DNA of 6,804 bases from JBHHZI01 sp046757965 (GCA_046757965.1 JBHHZI010000165.1:1-6804); one strand, 5' to 3'; shown: positions 1-6,132, numbered from the stretch's first letter. Made by a program: numbers and translations. Notes: generated from the letters alone by a model not told the origin.

Positions 1-55
1 CGTCTGTGTCCGTTTGCCCTGCATTCATGAACGCTGCACAGTTGTCACATGCGTC
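1..55. repeat. Direct repeat copy 1 (558-bp period), inside the C25-homologue gene
   Basis: Positions 1-55 are identical to 559-613, and similarity continues to position 73 with mismatches at 56 and 59. On the minus strand it encodes a thrombospondin type 3 segment (DACDNC followed by AAFMNAGQTDTD). The period is 186 codons, one malectin-like module plus one calcium-binding repeat. Identity at synonymous positions points to recent duplication or gene conversion. The repeat extends past the left edge, so the number of units cannot be known from this window. Confidence 0.9.
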
Positions 56-3000
56 ACCTACGCCATCGCCATCCGCGTCTGTGCCAGGGCACGTACTGGC
101 AGGTACAACCCGGCGATACGTCACACGATCGATTAGAGCCACTTCACCTGTGCCACCGATCGACACAGACAATCGTCCGTCAGTGACCCTTACCTCCCCC
201 GACTGCTCCCACAGCGTCCTTGCCGGCACGTCTCGGTCGTCGATAAGTGTTGTGCCCTCCACGACAACTGTCTGATGTAACCGCTCCTGCAAACAGTCCT
301 TCAACGATACGGTCACGTCGTACACACCATTCGCGACCGACGATTCCCACGTCCGCTGCTCACTCCTCACCAGAAATGTCGTCAGCGTAGGGTCCGTGTC
401 GCAACCGGTGCGCTCCCGTGGGAACAGCGGGCCATCCCACCCGTAGCCGATGCCTGCGTCGAACAGCCCACCGCTGTCCTTGGCATATCCGGCTGGAGTC
501 GCAACAGTGTCCGGCTGAAAGTTCACGCTCAACGCGCACGCATCTCCCACACCGTCGCCGTCTGTGTCCGTTTGCCCTGCATTCATGAACGCTGCACAGT
601 TGTCACATGCGTCCCCCACGCCATCGCCATCGGCATCGGCCTGGTCGGCGTTGGCGGTGGCCACGCAGTTGTCGGCGGCATCGCAGGTGCCGTCGCCGTC
701 GCCGTCGGGGTCGCCCACCAGGCAGCCGCCGCCGATGTCCAGGGCCAGGGCGGTGGCGGGGTCACCGAGGAAGTTGAGGAGGCGCATGGAGTCGGCCGGC
801 ACGGCGGCCTCGGTGATGGCGCGGTTCTTGGCGACGCGGTAGGCCTCGCCGACGACGACGTTGTGCTTGACGAAGATCTCGTCGAACAGCTTGGCGGCGA
901 AGGCGTTCATGTGGTCATGGATGGCGCCTCCGGCCGGCCCGGCGGCAGCGAGGGCTCCGTCGGCCGCCTGGCGGATGTAGGCCTCCATCATGGAGGCCTC
1001 GCCCTCAGGCGGCGGTCCGTTGGGCGCGGCAAAGAGGGCGTTCTGGGTGCCGTGGGAGATGACGAACGGCAGCTTCGTTGCGTTGGTGAGTGTGCCGATC
1101 TCCGCCTGGTCATAGAAGATGCCGAACCCCCAGCGCCGGGGGTTGGACGAGCCGTGATAGTTGAGGACGAGGGCGCCGGTGTTGGTCTCGGTGGTGACGG
1201 CCGCCTTCATGGTGGCGTTGTCCACGAACGTCGACCGGTAGGTCTTGAGGCAGGCCGGCGACGGGGTTGCCGCCCCCAGCTCGGCGCAGCGGGCATCCGC
1301 GGCGCCGGGATAGTCCACCGGATTGTTCGGGTCGCCGAGGTCCACGACGTCGGACACCAGCAGCACGCCCCGGTTGAGCATGGTCACCGGCGGCGACGTC
1401 TCGTATTTGATGACCTTGTTCACCATGTAGGTGATGGCCGCGGCGGTGCGGCCGGGGAAGCGCCCCACGGCCAGGTCCTGCAGCTCGTCGGTGCCGGCCA
1501 CGGTGCCGAAGGCGTGGTCGGTACCGGTCATGCGCGGCCCGAACTTGCCGGTGATCGACTGATACATCACCGGCACCCAGTTGTTGCCCGCGGCGAGGTA
1601 GTCGAAGTGGTCCTGGTTGCCGTCTCCCACCAGCAGCACGTAGGCCGGCGGCGGCGCGGTCCAGCTCGCGTACGCGTGCGCGATGAAGTCCTGGATGGCC
1701 TGGGGCGAGAGGACCCCGTTGTTGAACTCGTCGTAGATGTCCACCGGGTCGACCACCATGGTGCGCAACCCCTGGGCGGCGCGGTGGCTGGCCAGGGGCG
1801 CCAGGGCGGCCTGGAAGGCGGCCGGCGCGATGGCGATCCAGTCCGCCCCGTTGGCGGGGTTCATCAGGTCGGACGCCACATCGGTGACGATGGCCGAGGG
1901 CGACAGCTCGCTAGCACCGGTCTGGGCCAGGTAGGTGTGGCTGCCTGTGGCGGTCTCATCGAAGCTGACCTGGAAGCCTCCCGAGCCGTCGGGGGCGATG
2001 GTGCCGCCGGTGATCTCCACCACCGCGGCCGGGGCGGTGACGTCGAAGAGGGCGATATCGCTGGTGGTGAAGCCGCTGACCGTGTAGGTGGCCGGGCCGG
2101 TCGCCGTGAAGTCCAGGCGATTGCCGGTGGCCACGAAGCTGCGATGATAGGTCAGGCGAGCCTTGTTGACGTAGATGGTGTTCTCGATGGTGTCGTTGCG
2201 CAGGCGCACCTTCAGCGTGTTGACGCCGGCCAGCACGTCGGCATCGGGCAGCGTGATGTCCAGCGTCTTCGGAACCAGGGCGCCCCAGGAATCGTCGTCC
2301 TTCAGCACGCCGTTCCAGTAGATCTCGGTGTGGTGCGGGCCGTCGCTGATCACCACGCCGTTGGGGTCGGTGAAGCGCCGCCCGAAGAGCTGCACTCTCA
2401 GTTGTGCCTGGCCGGCCGTGTCGACCGCCTGGGGCGTGTTGAACGGGATGTCGAAGTCGGCGTCTGCGAAGCCGAGGCCTGCGCCCAGCACGGCCCAGTG
2501 ATAGTCGTCGCCGTCGATATCGGTAGCAGTGGAGGTGAGAATATCGTTCTGCTCTTCCAGGCCGGTGGCCACGAAGCTGGTGGCGGCGGTGCCGGTGGGC
2601 GTGCCGGCGCGGGTGGCAAACGGCACCGGGGCCGCCCCTCCGAAGACCAGCCAGGCGACGTTGTCATAGCGGTGCGGGAAGGTGGTGAAGGACGAGGTGG
2701 CCCGCTCACCGTAGAACAGCAGCGTCTCTCCGGGCTCGAAGATCGCATCGGCGTTGCCGGCCTGCCGGCTGGGCACCTCGACACCGCCGATGAGGACGCG
2801 CAGCGTCGTGGCATCCACCGTGGAGAGGTCGAAGCCGGCGCTCACCAGGGCGGCGGCGGTCAGGTCGGTGTAGGTGACGCGGTACAGACCATCCGCCGGC
2901 AGGGTCATCTTGAGGAACGGCGTGCCGGTGGCCGCCGCGGCGGCAAAGGATGACGAGGCGGCGGAGATCAGCGACGGGCTCGCCGCTGCCGTCTTGCCGG

Positions 3001-3871
3001 TCAGATCGGATGATGCCGACACCGCCACGGTGGCGTCGCCGCCGCTCGAAGCCACGGAGGATGATGCGTCACGGGCCGGGTGGAAGTGCACGGCCAGCAC
3101 CAGGCTGGAGATGACGGTCAGTTCGCGGCGCGCCGCGCGGTACTGCTCGGGATAGATCAGCAGGCGCAGGAAGCGCGCCCCGCGATCCTGCTCCTCGGGA
3201 CGGAACTCCACCAGTTGACCGGGGAACAGGCCGCTCTGCCCGGCGGCAGCCGGCGAGGGGGAGACCGCACGCAGGCGCGTCGCGCCCCGGGTCCGCGCCG
3301 GCTGGCGCCCGGTGGCGGTCGGTGTGCGCCAGGCCCGGCGGTCGGCCGGGGCGAAGGGCGACAGGTCGCCCGCGGCAGCGTCCAGCGGCGCGGTGCCCGC
3401 CGGCTGCCAGGCCGAGCCGTCGGCGCCGGCCACCCGGCTCCATTCATCGGCGGGAAAGCCGGTCTCGGAGACGCGTAACGGCACCGGTCCCCGGTCGACG
3501 CCGGGGTGCACCGTGTAGGTCACATCCAGGATGTCGAGGGTGGCGGTCATGCCCGGCGGCAGCGCCACCGTGGCCGTGTCCACCGGCACGGGAGGGCGGC
3601 CGGGTTCTTCGAGGGCGATCAGCTTGCGGGCCGGGCGCTGCCAGCGCAGGCGCAGGCCGTCGGGCAGCTCGCCGGCGCGGGTCAGGCTGCCGGTGAGAGA
3701 GGCCGTACCGGAACCGCCGCCTGCCGGGACCGCCGGCGCCGTGAGGACCGCGGCGGCCACCAGCAGGGTGCCGAGGAGGCGATGGCGAAGCGATGGCGCA
3801 CAACATCGCCTGGTCGGGCGAGGACGACGGAAGAAGTGGAAATCTACGGACATCGGTCCGGGCTGTGTCAT
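1..3871 (-). CDS. Secreted C25 (gingipain-type) peptidase homologue with thrombospondin type 3 repeats and a malectin-like module; C-terminus cut by the window edge
   Basis: The frame is open for 1290 codons and runs off the left edge without a stop. ATG 3871 is chosen because GGAGAG lies a few bases upstream; ATG at codon 7 is the alternative. Residues 1-31 are basic, 32-47 hydrophobic, with likely signal cleavage near APAVPA (45-50), so the product is exported. Residues about 215-275 and 319-400 (GLYRVTYTDL, FEPGETLLFYGE) resemble the N-terminal domains of secreted C25 proteins. Residues 678-1040 match the C25 fold: LLVGDGN near 750, GRFPGR 803-808, YE 823-824, NYHGS 904-908, W914, LPFVIS 934-939, LGDP near 1037. 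The Cys expected about 30 residues after the His is Thr942, and the His column appears to be Ser908, so peptidase activity is doubtful. Thrombospondin type 3 repeats (DxDGDGxGDxCDNC type, calcium binding) cover about 1050-1112, a malectin-like beta-sandwich 1115-1262, and a second repeat begins at 1265. Fold assignment is confident; activity and substrate are unknown. Confidence 0.9.
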   Translation of the reverse strand, partial: MTQPGPMSVDFHFFRRPRPTRRCCAPSLRHRLLGTLLVAAAVLTAPAVPAGGGSGTASLTGSLTRAGELPDGLRLRWQRPARKLIALEEPGRPPVPVDTATVALPPGMTATLDILDVTYTVHPGVDRGPVPLRVSETGFPADEWSRVAGADGSAWQPAGTAPLDAAAGDLSPFAPADRRAWRTPTATGRQPARTRGATRLRAVSPSPAAAGQSGLFPGQLVEFRPEEQDRGARFLRLLIYPEQYRAARRELTVISSLVLAVHFHPARDASSSVASSGGDATVAVSASSDLTGKTAAASPSLISAASSSFAAAAATGTPFLKMTLPADGLYRVTYTDLTAAALVSAGFDLSTVDATTLRVLIGGVEVPSRQAGNADAIFEPGETLLFYGERATSSFTTFPHRYDNVAWLVFGGAAPVPFATRAGTPTGTAATSFVATGLEEQNDILTSTATDIDGDDYHWAVLGAGLGFADADFDIPFNTPQAVDTAGQAQLRVQLFGRRFTDPNGVVISDGPHHTEIYWNGVLKDDDSWGALVPKTLDITLPDADVLAGVNTLKVRLRNDTIENTIYVNKARLTYHRSFVATGNRLDFTATGPATYTVSGFTTSDIALFDVTAPAAVVEITGGTIAPDGSGGFQVSFDETATGSHTYLAQTGASELSPSAIVTDVASDLMNPANGADWIAIAPAAFQAALAPLASHRAAQGLRTMVVDPVDIYDEFNNGVLSPQAIQDFIAHAYASWTAPPPAYVLLVGDGNQDHFDYLAAGNNWVPVMYQSITGKFGPRMTGTDHAFGTVAGTDELQDLAVGRFPGRTAAAITYMVNKVIKYETSPPVTMLNRGVLLVSDVVDLGDPNNPVDYPGAADARCAELGAATPSPACLKTYRSTFVDNATMKAAVTTETNTGALVLNYHGSSNPRRWGFGIFYDQAEIGTLTNATKLPFVISHGTQNALFAAPNGPPPEGEASMMEAYIRQAADGALAAAGPAGGAIHDHMNAFAAKLFDEIFVKHNVVVGEAYRVAKNRAITEAAVPADSMRLLNFLGDPATALALDIGGGCLVGDPDGDGDGTCDAADNCVATANADQADADGDGVGDACDNCAAFMNAGQTDTDGDGVGDACALSVNFQPDTVATPAGYAKDSGGLFDAGIGYGWDGPLFPRERTGCDTDPTLTTFLVRSEQRTWESSVANGVYDVTVSLKDCLQERLHQTVVVEGTTLIDDRDVPARTLWEQSGEVRVTDGRLSVSIGGTGEVALIDRVTYRRVVPASTCPGTDADGDGVGDACDNCAAFMNAGQTDTD
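559..613. repeat. Direct repeat copy 2 (558-bp period), inside the C25-homologue gene
   Basis: This is the partner of positions 1-55, exact over 55 bases. It marks the junction between the GC-rich, GCC/GGC/TGC-biased body of the gene (above about 613) and a lower-GC stretch rich in ACA, GCA, TGT, TTG and CGA codons (below it). Confidence 0.9.
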
Positions 3872-3876
3872 CGACT

Positions 3877-3890
3877 CTCTCCGGGGAGAG
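3877..3890 (-). promoter_or_regulatory. Shine-Dalgarno inside a small inverted repeat, C25-homologue gene
   Basis: The arms CTCTCC and GGAGAG are separated by two bases and end six bases before the ATG at 3871. Read on the minus strand, the 3' arm GGAGAG is the ribosome binding site, so the element both supports this start and could hide the site by pairing. The stem is short (five to six pairs); a regulatory role is inference. Confidence 0.45.
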
Positions 3891-3962
3891 GGCCGGTCAG
3901 GATGCACCGGGTGAGCACACATTCATCCGGCGGCATGCATTGATGATTCGTGGAACGAGTCG

Positions 3963-3990
3963 ATTGTACTCTGAACGGCCCCTCCGTCAA
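3963..3990 (-). promoter_or_regulatory. Sigma70-type promoter for the C25-homologue gene
   Basis: On the minus strand, TTGACG (3985-3990) and TACAAT (3963-3968) are separated by 16 bases; each differs from the consensus by one base. Predicted transcription starts near 3956, giving a leader of about 85 bases before the ATG at 3871. No other good promoter is visible upstream of this gene, and the match is much better than chance expectation in such GC-rich DNA. Confidence 0.7.
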
Positions 3991-4182
3991 GAACCTTGTT
4001 ACGAGGACGGACCCCGGCCGTCAATGACGCTTTCGACGCGAGCGGGGGCGCCGCACCCCCGGTGCCCCGGACGGGTCAAATGGCCCAGTCATGCGGCGCC
4101 CGCCGGCCAGGCCAGGACCACGGTGGAACGGGATCGCCCGGCGCAGGCGCCGGAGCGGCTGCCGAGGCGAGCCGGACGCCGC
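3991..4182. other. Upstream part of the intergenic region, no gene recognised
   Basis: The whole gap between the C25-homologue start (3871) and the small ORF (4198) is about 326 bases. Its left part holds the promoter and leader of the C25-homologue gene. This right part is GC-rich and holds open frames on both strands, but their products are Arg/Pro/Gly-rich with no recognisable motif. CGGGGG (4043-4048) and CCCCCG (4056-4061) could pair around a seven-base loop; no T-run follows, so it is not called a terminator. Confidence 0.5.
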
Positions 4183-4191
4183 TGCTATAAT
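4183..4191 (+). promoter_or_regulatory. Extended -10 promoter (TGC-TATAAT) for the small ORF/nucleotidyltransferase module
   Basis: A perfect TATAAT at 4186-4191 is preceded by TGC, the extended -10 element (TGn). No -35 hexamer is visible 16-18 bases upstream, which is typical of extended -10 promoters. Counting the last T as -7 places +1 at 4198, the first base of the GTG codon that opens the small ORF. That predicts a leaderless transcript. Confidence 0.65.
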
Positions 4192-4197
4192 CCGGGT

Positions 4198-4398
4198 GTG
4201 ACACGCCAGGTGACGGTCGAGAAGCGGTCTCTCCGGGATACTCCGGATCCGATGCGCGCCCACGCTCATCTCACGCCGGCCGAGCGCATCCACCTGGTGT
4301 GGGGTCTAACCGTTCAGGTCCTCGCGTTCCAGAGCCGTTCCGATGCTGAACCAAGACTTTCGCGACATGCTGTCCGCGTTGTCAGACGCCGGCGCTGA
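4198..4398 (+). CDS. Small 66-residue protein overlapping and preceding the nucleotidyltransferase gene
   Basis: The frame runs from GTG 4198 to TGA 4398. The start is chosen because a perfect -10 box lies six bases upstream and no Shine-Dalgarno is visible; the internal GTG at 4210 is an alternative. The product is basic and mostly helical in appearance: VTVEKRSL at residues 5-12, an LTPAERIHLVW segment (25-35), an AEPRLSR stretch (50-56) and an Arg-rich tail ending RRRR. From general knowledge, short proteins with a TPxER-type helix and a basic C-terminus often sit directly before nucleotidyltransferase-fold genes, which supports this being a real gene. The last 56 bases overlap the next gene in another frame, suggesting translational coupling. 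Function is unknown; a regulatory or antitoxin-like partner role is only a hypothesis. Confidence 0.7.
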   Translation: MTRQVTVEKRSLRDTPDPMRAHAHLTPAERIHLVWGLTVQVLAFQSRSDAEPRLSRHAVRVVRRRR

Positions 4399-4792
4399 CT
4401 ACCTCCTGGTGGGGGCCTATGCGCTGGCCTCGCATGGCCTGGTGCGCGCCACGCAGGACCTCGATCTGTGGGTCCGGGCCACACCGGAGAACGCCGACCG
4501 CGTGGTCGCGGCGCTCGTGGCCTTCGGTGCGCCGACCGGGCACGTCGACCGGGACGATTTCACCGTTCCCGACACGGTCGTGCAACTCGGAGTTGACCCG
4601 GTTCGCATCGACCTGCTCACCAGCGTTTCCGGCCTCGATTTCTCGGCGGCATGGGACCATCGGCAGATCCTGGAGCTGGATGGCATCACCGTTCCGGTGA
4701 TCAGCCTCGAAGATCTGGCGGCGAACAAGCGCGCCAGCGGCCGCCCGCAGGACCTGGTGGACCTGCAGTGGCTCGAGGACGCTCGAGAATGA
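4343..4792 (+). CDS. Nucleotidyltransferase-fold protein (DUF6036/AbiEii-like)
   Basis: This 149-residue protein shows the minimal nucleotidyltransferase (Pol beta superfamily) layout. YLLVGAYALASHG (20-32) corresponds to the glycine-containing nucleotide-binding turn and following helix, though the usual second Gly or Ser is Ala25. TQDLDLWV (37-44) gives the two metal-binding acidic residues Asp39 and Asp41, and VRIDLL (87-92) supplies the third, Asp90. The C-terminal LAANKRASGRPQDLVDL (125-141) is the helix found in AbiEii/DUF6036-type proteins. ATG 4343 gives the expected N-terminus for this short family. There is no clear ribosome binding site, so it is probably translated by coupling with the overlapping upstream small ORF. 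Acceptor substrate and biological role are unknown. Relatives include toxin components of type IV toxin-antitoxin systems, but many are uncharacterised, so a toxin role is not claimed. It converges on the aminotransferase gene. Confidence 0.85.
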   Translation: MLNQDFRDMLSALSDAGADYLLVGAYALASHGLVRATQDLDLWVRATPENADRVVAALVAFGAPTGHVDRDDFTVPDTVVQLGVDPVRIDLLTSVSGLDFSAAWDHRQILELDGITVPVISLEDLAANKRASGRPQDLVDLQWLEDARE

Positions 4793-4802
4793 GCCCGGCT
4801 CA
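4790..4802. repeat. 13-base palindrome containing both convergent stop codons
   Basis: TGAGCC and GGCTCA flank a single C. The left arm begins with the TGA of the nucleotidyltransferase gene and the right arm ends with the TGA (minus strand) of the aminotransferase gene. The two genes are therefore separated by only seven bases. Confidence 0.8.
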
Positions 4803-6011
4803 GGCGCCGGCGCCGGCGCCGAGGCGGGCCAGGCGCCGGCAGGCTTCCTCCAGGTCGGCTTCCTGCTTGGCGAAGCAGATGCGCACCTGGTGGTTGCCGT
4901 CGGCCGGGTTGGCGTAGAAGGAGCTGCCGGGCACCGTGGCGACGCCGGCGGTGTCGAGCAGGTAGCGCGCCGCGGCGGTGTCGTCGGCCTGGCCCAGGGC
5001 GGCGGCATCCACCAGCAGGTAGTACGCCCCCTGCGGCCTCAGCGGCGTCAGACCCGCCTGCTCGCAGGCCTCCTCGATCATGCGCAGCTTGCCGGCATAG
5101 TCGGCGCGCATCTTGTTGTAATACGACGGCGGCAGGTCGAAGGCGGCCACCAGGGCATGCTGCAGCGGCGTCGGCGCGCAGATCGACATGAGGTCGTTGA
5201 GGATGCCGATCTTCTCCATCCAGGGTGCCGGCCCGACGGCATAGCCGAGACGCCAGCCGGTCATGTTGTAGGTCTTGGAGAAGCCCGACAGGGTGATGGT
5301 GCGGTCGGCCATGCCGGGCAGCGAGCCGATGCTGACATGCTCGTGGCCGTCGTAGAGGATGTACTCGTAGATCTCGTCGGTGAGCGCGACAACGTCGTGC
5401 GCCTGGCACAGAGCGGCGATCTCGGAGAGTTCGTCGCGGGTGAACACCTTGCCGCAGGGGTTCGACGGTGTGTTGATGACGATGGCCTTGGTGCGGTCGG
5501 TGAAGGCCGCGGCCAGCTCGGCCGGGTCGTAGCTCCAGTCCGGCGGGCGGATGGTGACGAACTTCACGCTCGCCCCGCAGAGCTTGAGGATGTTGAGGTG
5601 ATAGCCGTAGAACGGCGAGAACAGGATGACCTCATCCCCGGGCTCCACGGCCGCCATGAAGGCGGTGACGAAGCCGCCGGTGGAGCCGACGGTGACCACC
5701 ACCTGCGAGTCCGGATCGCAGGGAATCTTGTTGTAGCTGGTCATCTTGCGCGCGATGCAGCGGCGCAGCTCGTCGACCCCTTCGAACTTGGAGTAGATGC
5801 TCTGGTCGGCGGAGATCGCCTCGATGGCGGCGTCCTTGATCATGTCGGGCACCGGCTGGTCGCAGATGCCCTGGCCGAGGTTGATGCCGCCGGCCCGCTC
5901 GCACTCGCGGGACATGCGGCGAATATCGGACTGGGCCAGCCCCTCGATGCGGCTGGCGAAACGGGCCACGACGGCCGGCCGCCGGGTGCGGCGCTTCGGG
6001 CGGGCTGACAT
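4800..6011 (-). CDS. Class I/II PLP-dependent aminotransferase (fold type I)
   Basis: The protein has 403 residues, the usual length for aspartate-aminotransferase-like enzymes that move an amino group between an amino acid and a 2-oxo acid. Visible motifs: NLGQG (44-48), YSKFEGVDELR (73-83, the usual Y-x-G-x-LR start of the large domain), PFYGYH (133-138), NTPSNPCGKVF (180-190, Asn184 contacts PLP), TDEIYEY (211-217, Asp212 and Tyr215), SGFSKTYNMTGWRLGY (242-257, Lys246 the Schiff-base lysine, Arg254 for phosphate) and VRICFAK (376-382, Arg377 for the substrate carboxylate). All catalytic residues are present, so it should be active in the cytosol. ATG 6011 is the only start in frame, because TAA lies a few codons upstream. 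The first 18 residues are basic and variable. The substrate cannot be read from sequence; aspartate, aromatic or methionine/kynurenine-type activity is possible. Confidence 0.95.
   Translation of the reverse strand: MSARPKRRTRRPAVVARFASRIEGLAQSDIRRMSRECERAGGINLGQGICDQPVPDMIKDAAIEAISADQSIYSKFEGVDELRRCIARKMTSYNKIPCDPDSQVVVTVGSTGGFVTAFMAAVEPGDEVILFSPFYGYHLNILKLCGASVKFVTIRPPDWSYDPAELAAAFTDRTKAIVINTPSNPCGKVFTRDELSEIAALCQAHDVVALTDEIYEYILYDGHEHVSIGSLPGMADRTITLSGFSKTYNMTGWRLGYAVGPAPWMEKIGILNDLMSICAPTPLQHALVAAFDLPPSYYNKMRADYAGKLRMIEEACEQAGLTPLRPQGAYYLLVDAAALGQADDTAAARYLLDTAGVATVPGSSFYANPADGNHQVRICFAKQEADLEEACRRLARLGAGAGA
4803..4820. repeat. Triplicate GGCGCC, palindromic, at the aminotransferase C-terminus
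   Basis: GGCGCC occurs three times in tandem and the whole tract is self-complementary. It encodes the Gly-Ala tail (GAGAGA) of the aminotransferase. Together with the adjacent stop-codon palindrome it could form a very stable hairpin at the end of either convergent transcript, but no T-run follows on either strand, so a terminator is not asserted. Confidence 0.6.
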
Positions 6012-6020
6012 GGAGCCGCC

Positions 6021-6026
6021 ATGTTA
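6021..6026 (-). promoter_or_regulatory. Possible -10 box (TAACAT) for the aminotransferase gene
   Basis: TAACAT on the minus strand matches four of six positions of the -10 consensus and would place +1 near 6014, three bases before the ATG at 6011. No Shine-Dalgarno is visible. It fits the pattern of near-leaderless starts seen for the plus-strand genes, but the match is weak and no -35 is seen. Confidence 0.3.
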
Positions 6027-6066
6027 CCGCACGGCGGCAGGCCGCCGGCGTCTTTTCCCGCGGCCG

Positions 6067-6088
6067 GCCGGTGCCGGGACTCACCGGC
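6067..6088. repeat. Inverted repeat in the divergent control region
   Basis: GCCGGTG (6067-6073) and CACCGGC (6082-6088) are perfect seven-base arms around eight bases. It lies between the two divergent genes and could be an operator or a hairpin; GC-rich DNA yields such dyads by chance fairly often. Confidence 0.4.
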
Positions 6089-6102
6089 GCGCATGCAGCC
6101 CG

Positions 6103-6112
6103 ATGCCGGCAT
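6103..6112. promoter_or_regulatory. Palindrome ATGCCGGCAT beside the AMMECR1-gene -10 box
   Basis: A perfect ten-base palindrome five bases upstream of the TATGAT box at 6118-6123, in the spacer position where a repressor would block polymerase. An operator role is inference. Confidence 0.35.
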
Positions 6113-6117
6113 GGGAG

Positions 6118-6123
6118 TATGAT
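6118..6123 (+). promoter_or_regulatory. -10 box (TATGAT) for the AMMECR1 gene
   Basis: TATGAT differs from TATAAT at one position and sits six bases before GTG 6130 and nine before ATG 6133. With the final T as -7, transcription starts at about 6130, so the mRNA would be leaderless or have a three-base leader. No -35 and no usable Shine-Dalgarno are visible. The spacing to a GTG codon is identical to that at 4186-4198. Confidence 0.5.
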
Positions 6124-6132
6124 GCGGCTGTG

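Noticed and set aside
11..26. Catalytic decay of the C25-homologue gene by frameshift or stop
   Set aside because: Reading the minus frame from 3871 to the edge codon by codon gave no stop and no break in domain order, so it is not a pseudogene within the window.
1..631. CRISPR array or mobile element as explanation of the direct repeats
   Set aside because: The repeats are in frame within one coding sequence, spaced by 186 codons, and encode a calcium-binding protein repeat. There are no short regular spacers and no transposase.
572..2953. A 793-codon plus-strand open frame opposite the C25-homologue gene
   Set aside because: Its product is a Gly/Val/Arg/His-rich low-complexity string with no motif. 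It arises because GC-rich codon bias on the minus strand removes stops on the other strand, and the minus frame has clear domain matches.
4043..4061. CGGGGG/CCCCCG hairpin as a terminator
   Set aside because: No T-run follows on either strand and no gene ends next to it.
3793..4197. Upstream extension of the small ORF to ATG 3793
   Set aside because: The extension overlaps the signal-peptide region and promoter of the C25-homologue gene, its sequence looks random, and the -10 box at 4186-4191 places the real start at 4198.
4021..4293. A 90-codon minus-strand open frame in the intergenic region
   Set aside because: Arg/Pro-rich, no Shine-Dalgarno, and it crosses the promoter and first part of the small ORF, which have better support.
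4890..6008. A 372-codon plus-strand open frame opposite the aminotransferase gene
   Set aside because: Antisense shadow: biased composition and no recognisable domain, while the minus strand encodes a complete aminotransferase with all catalytic residues.
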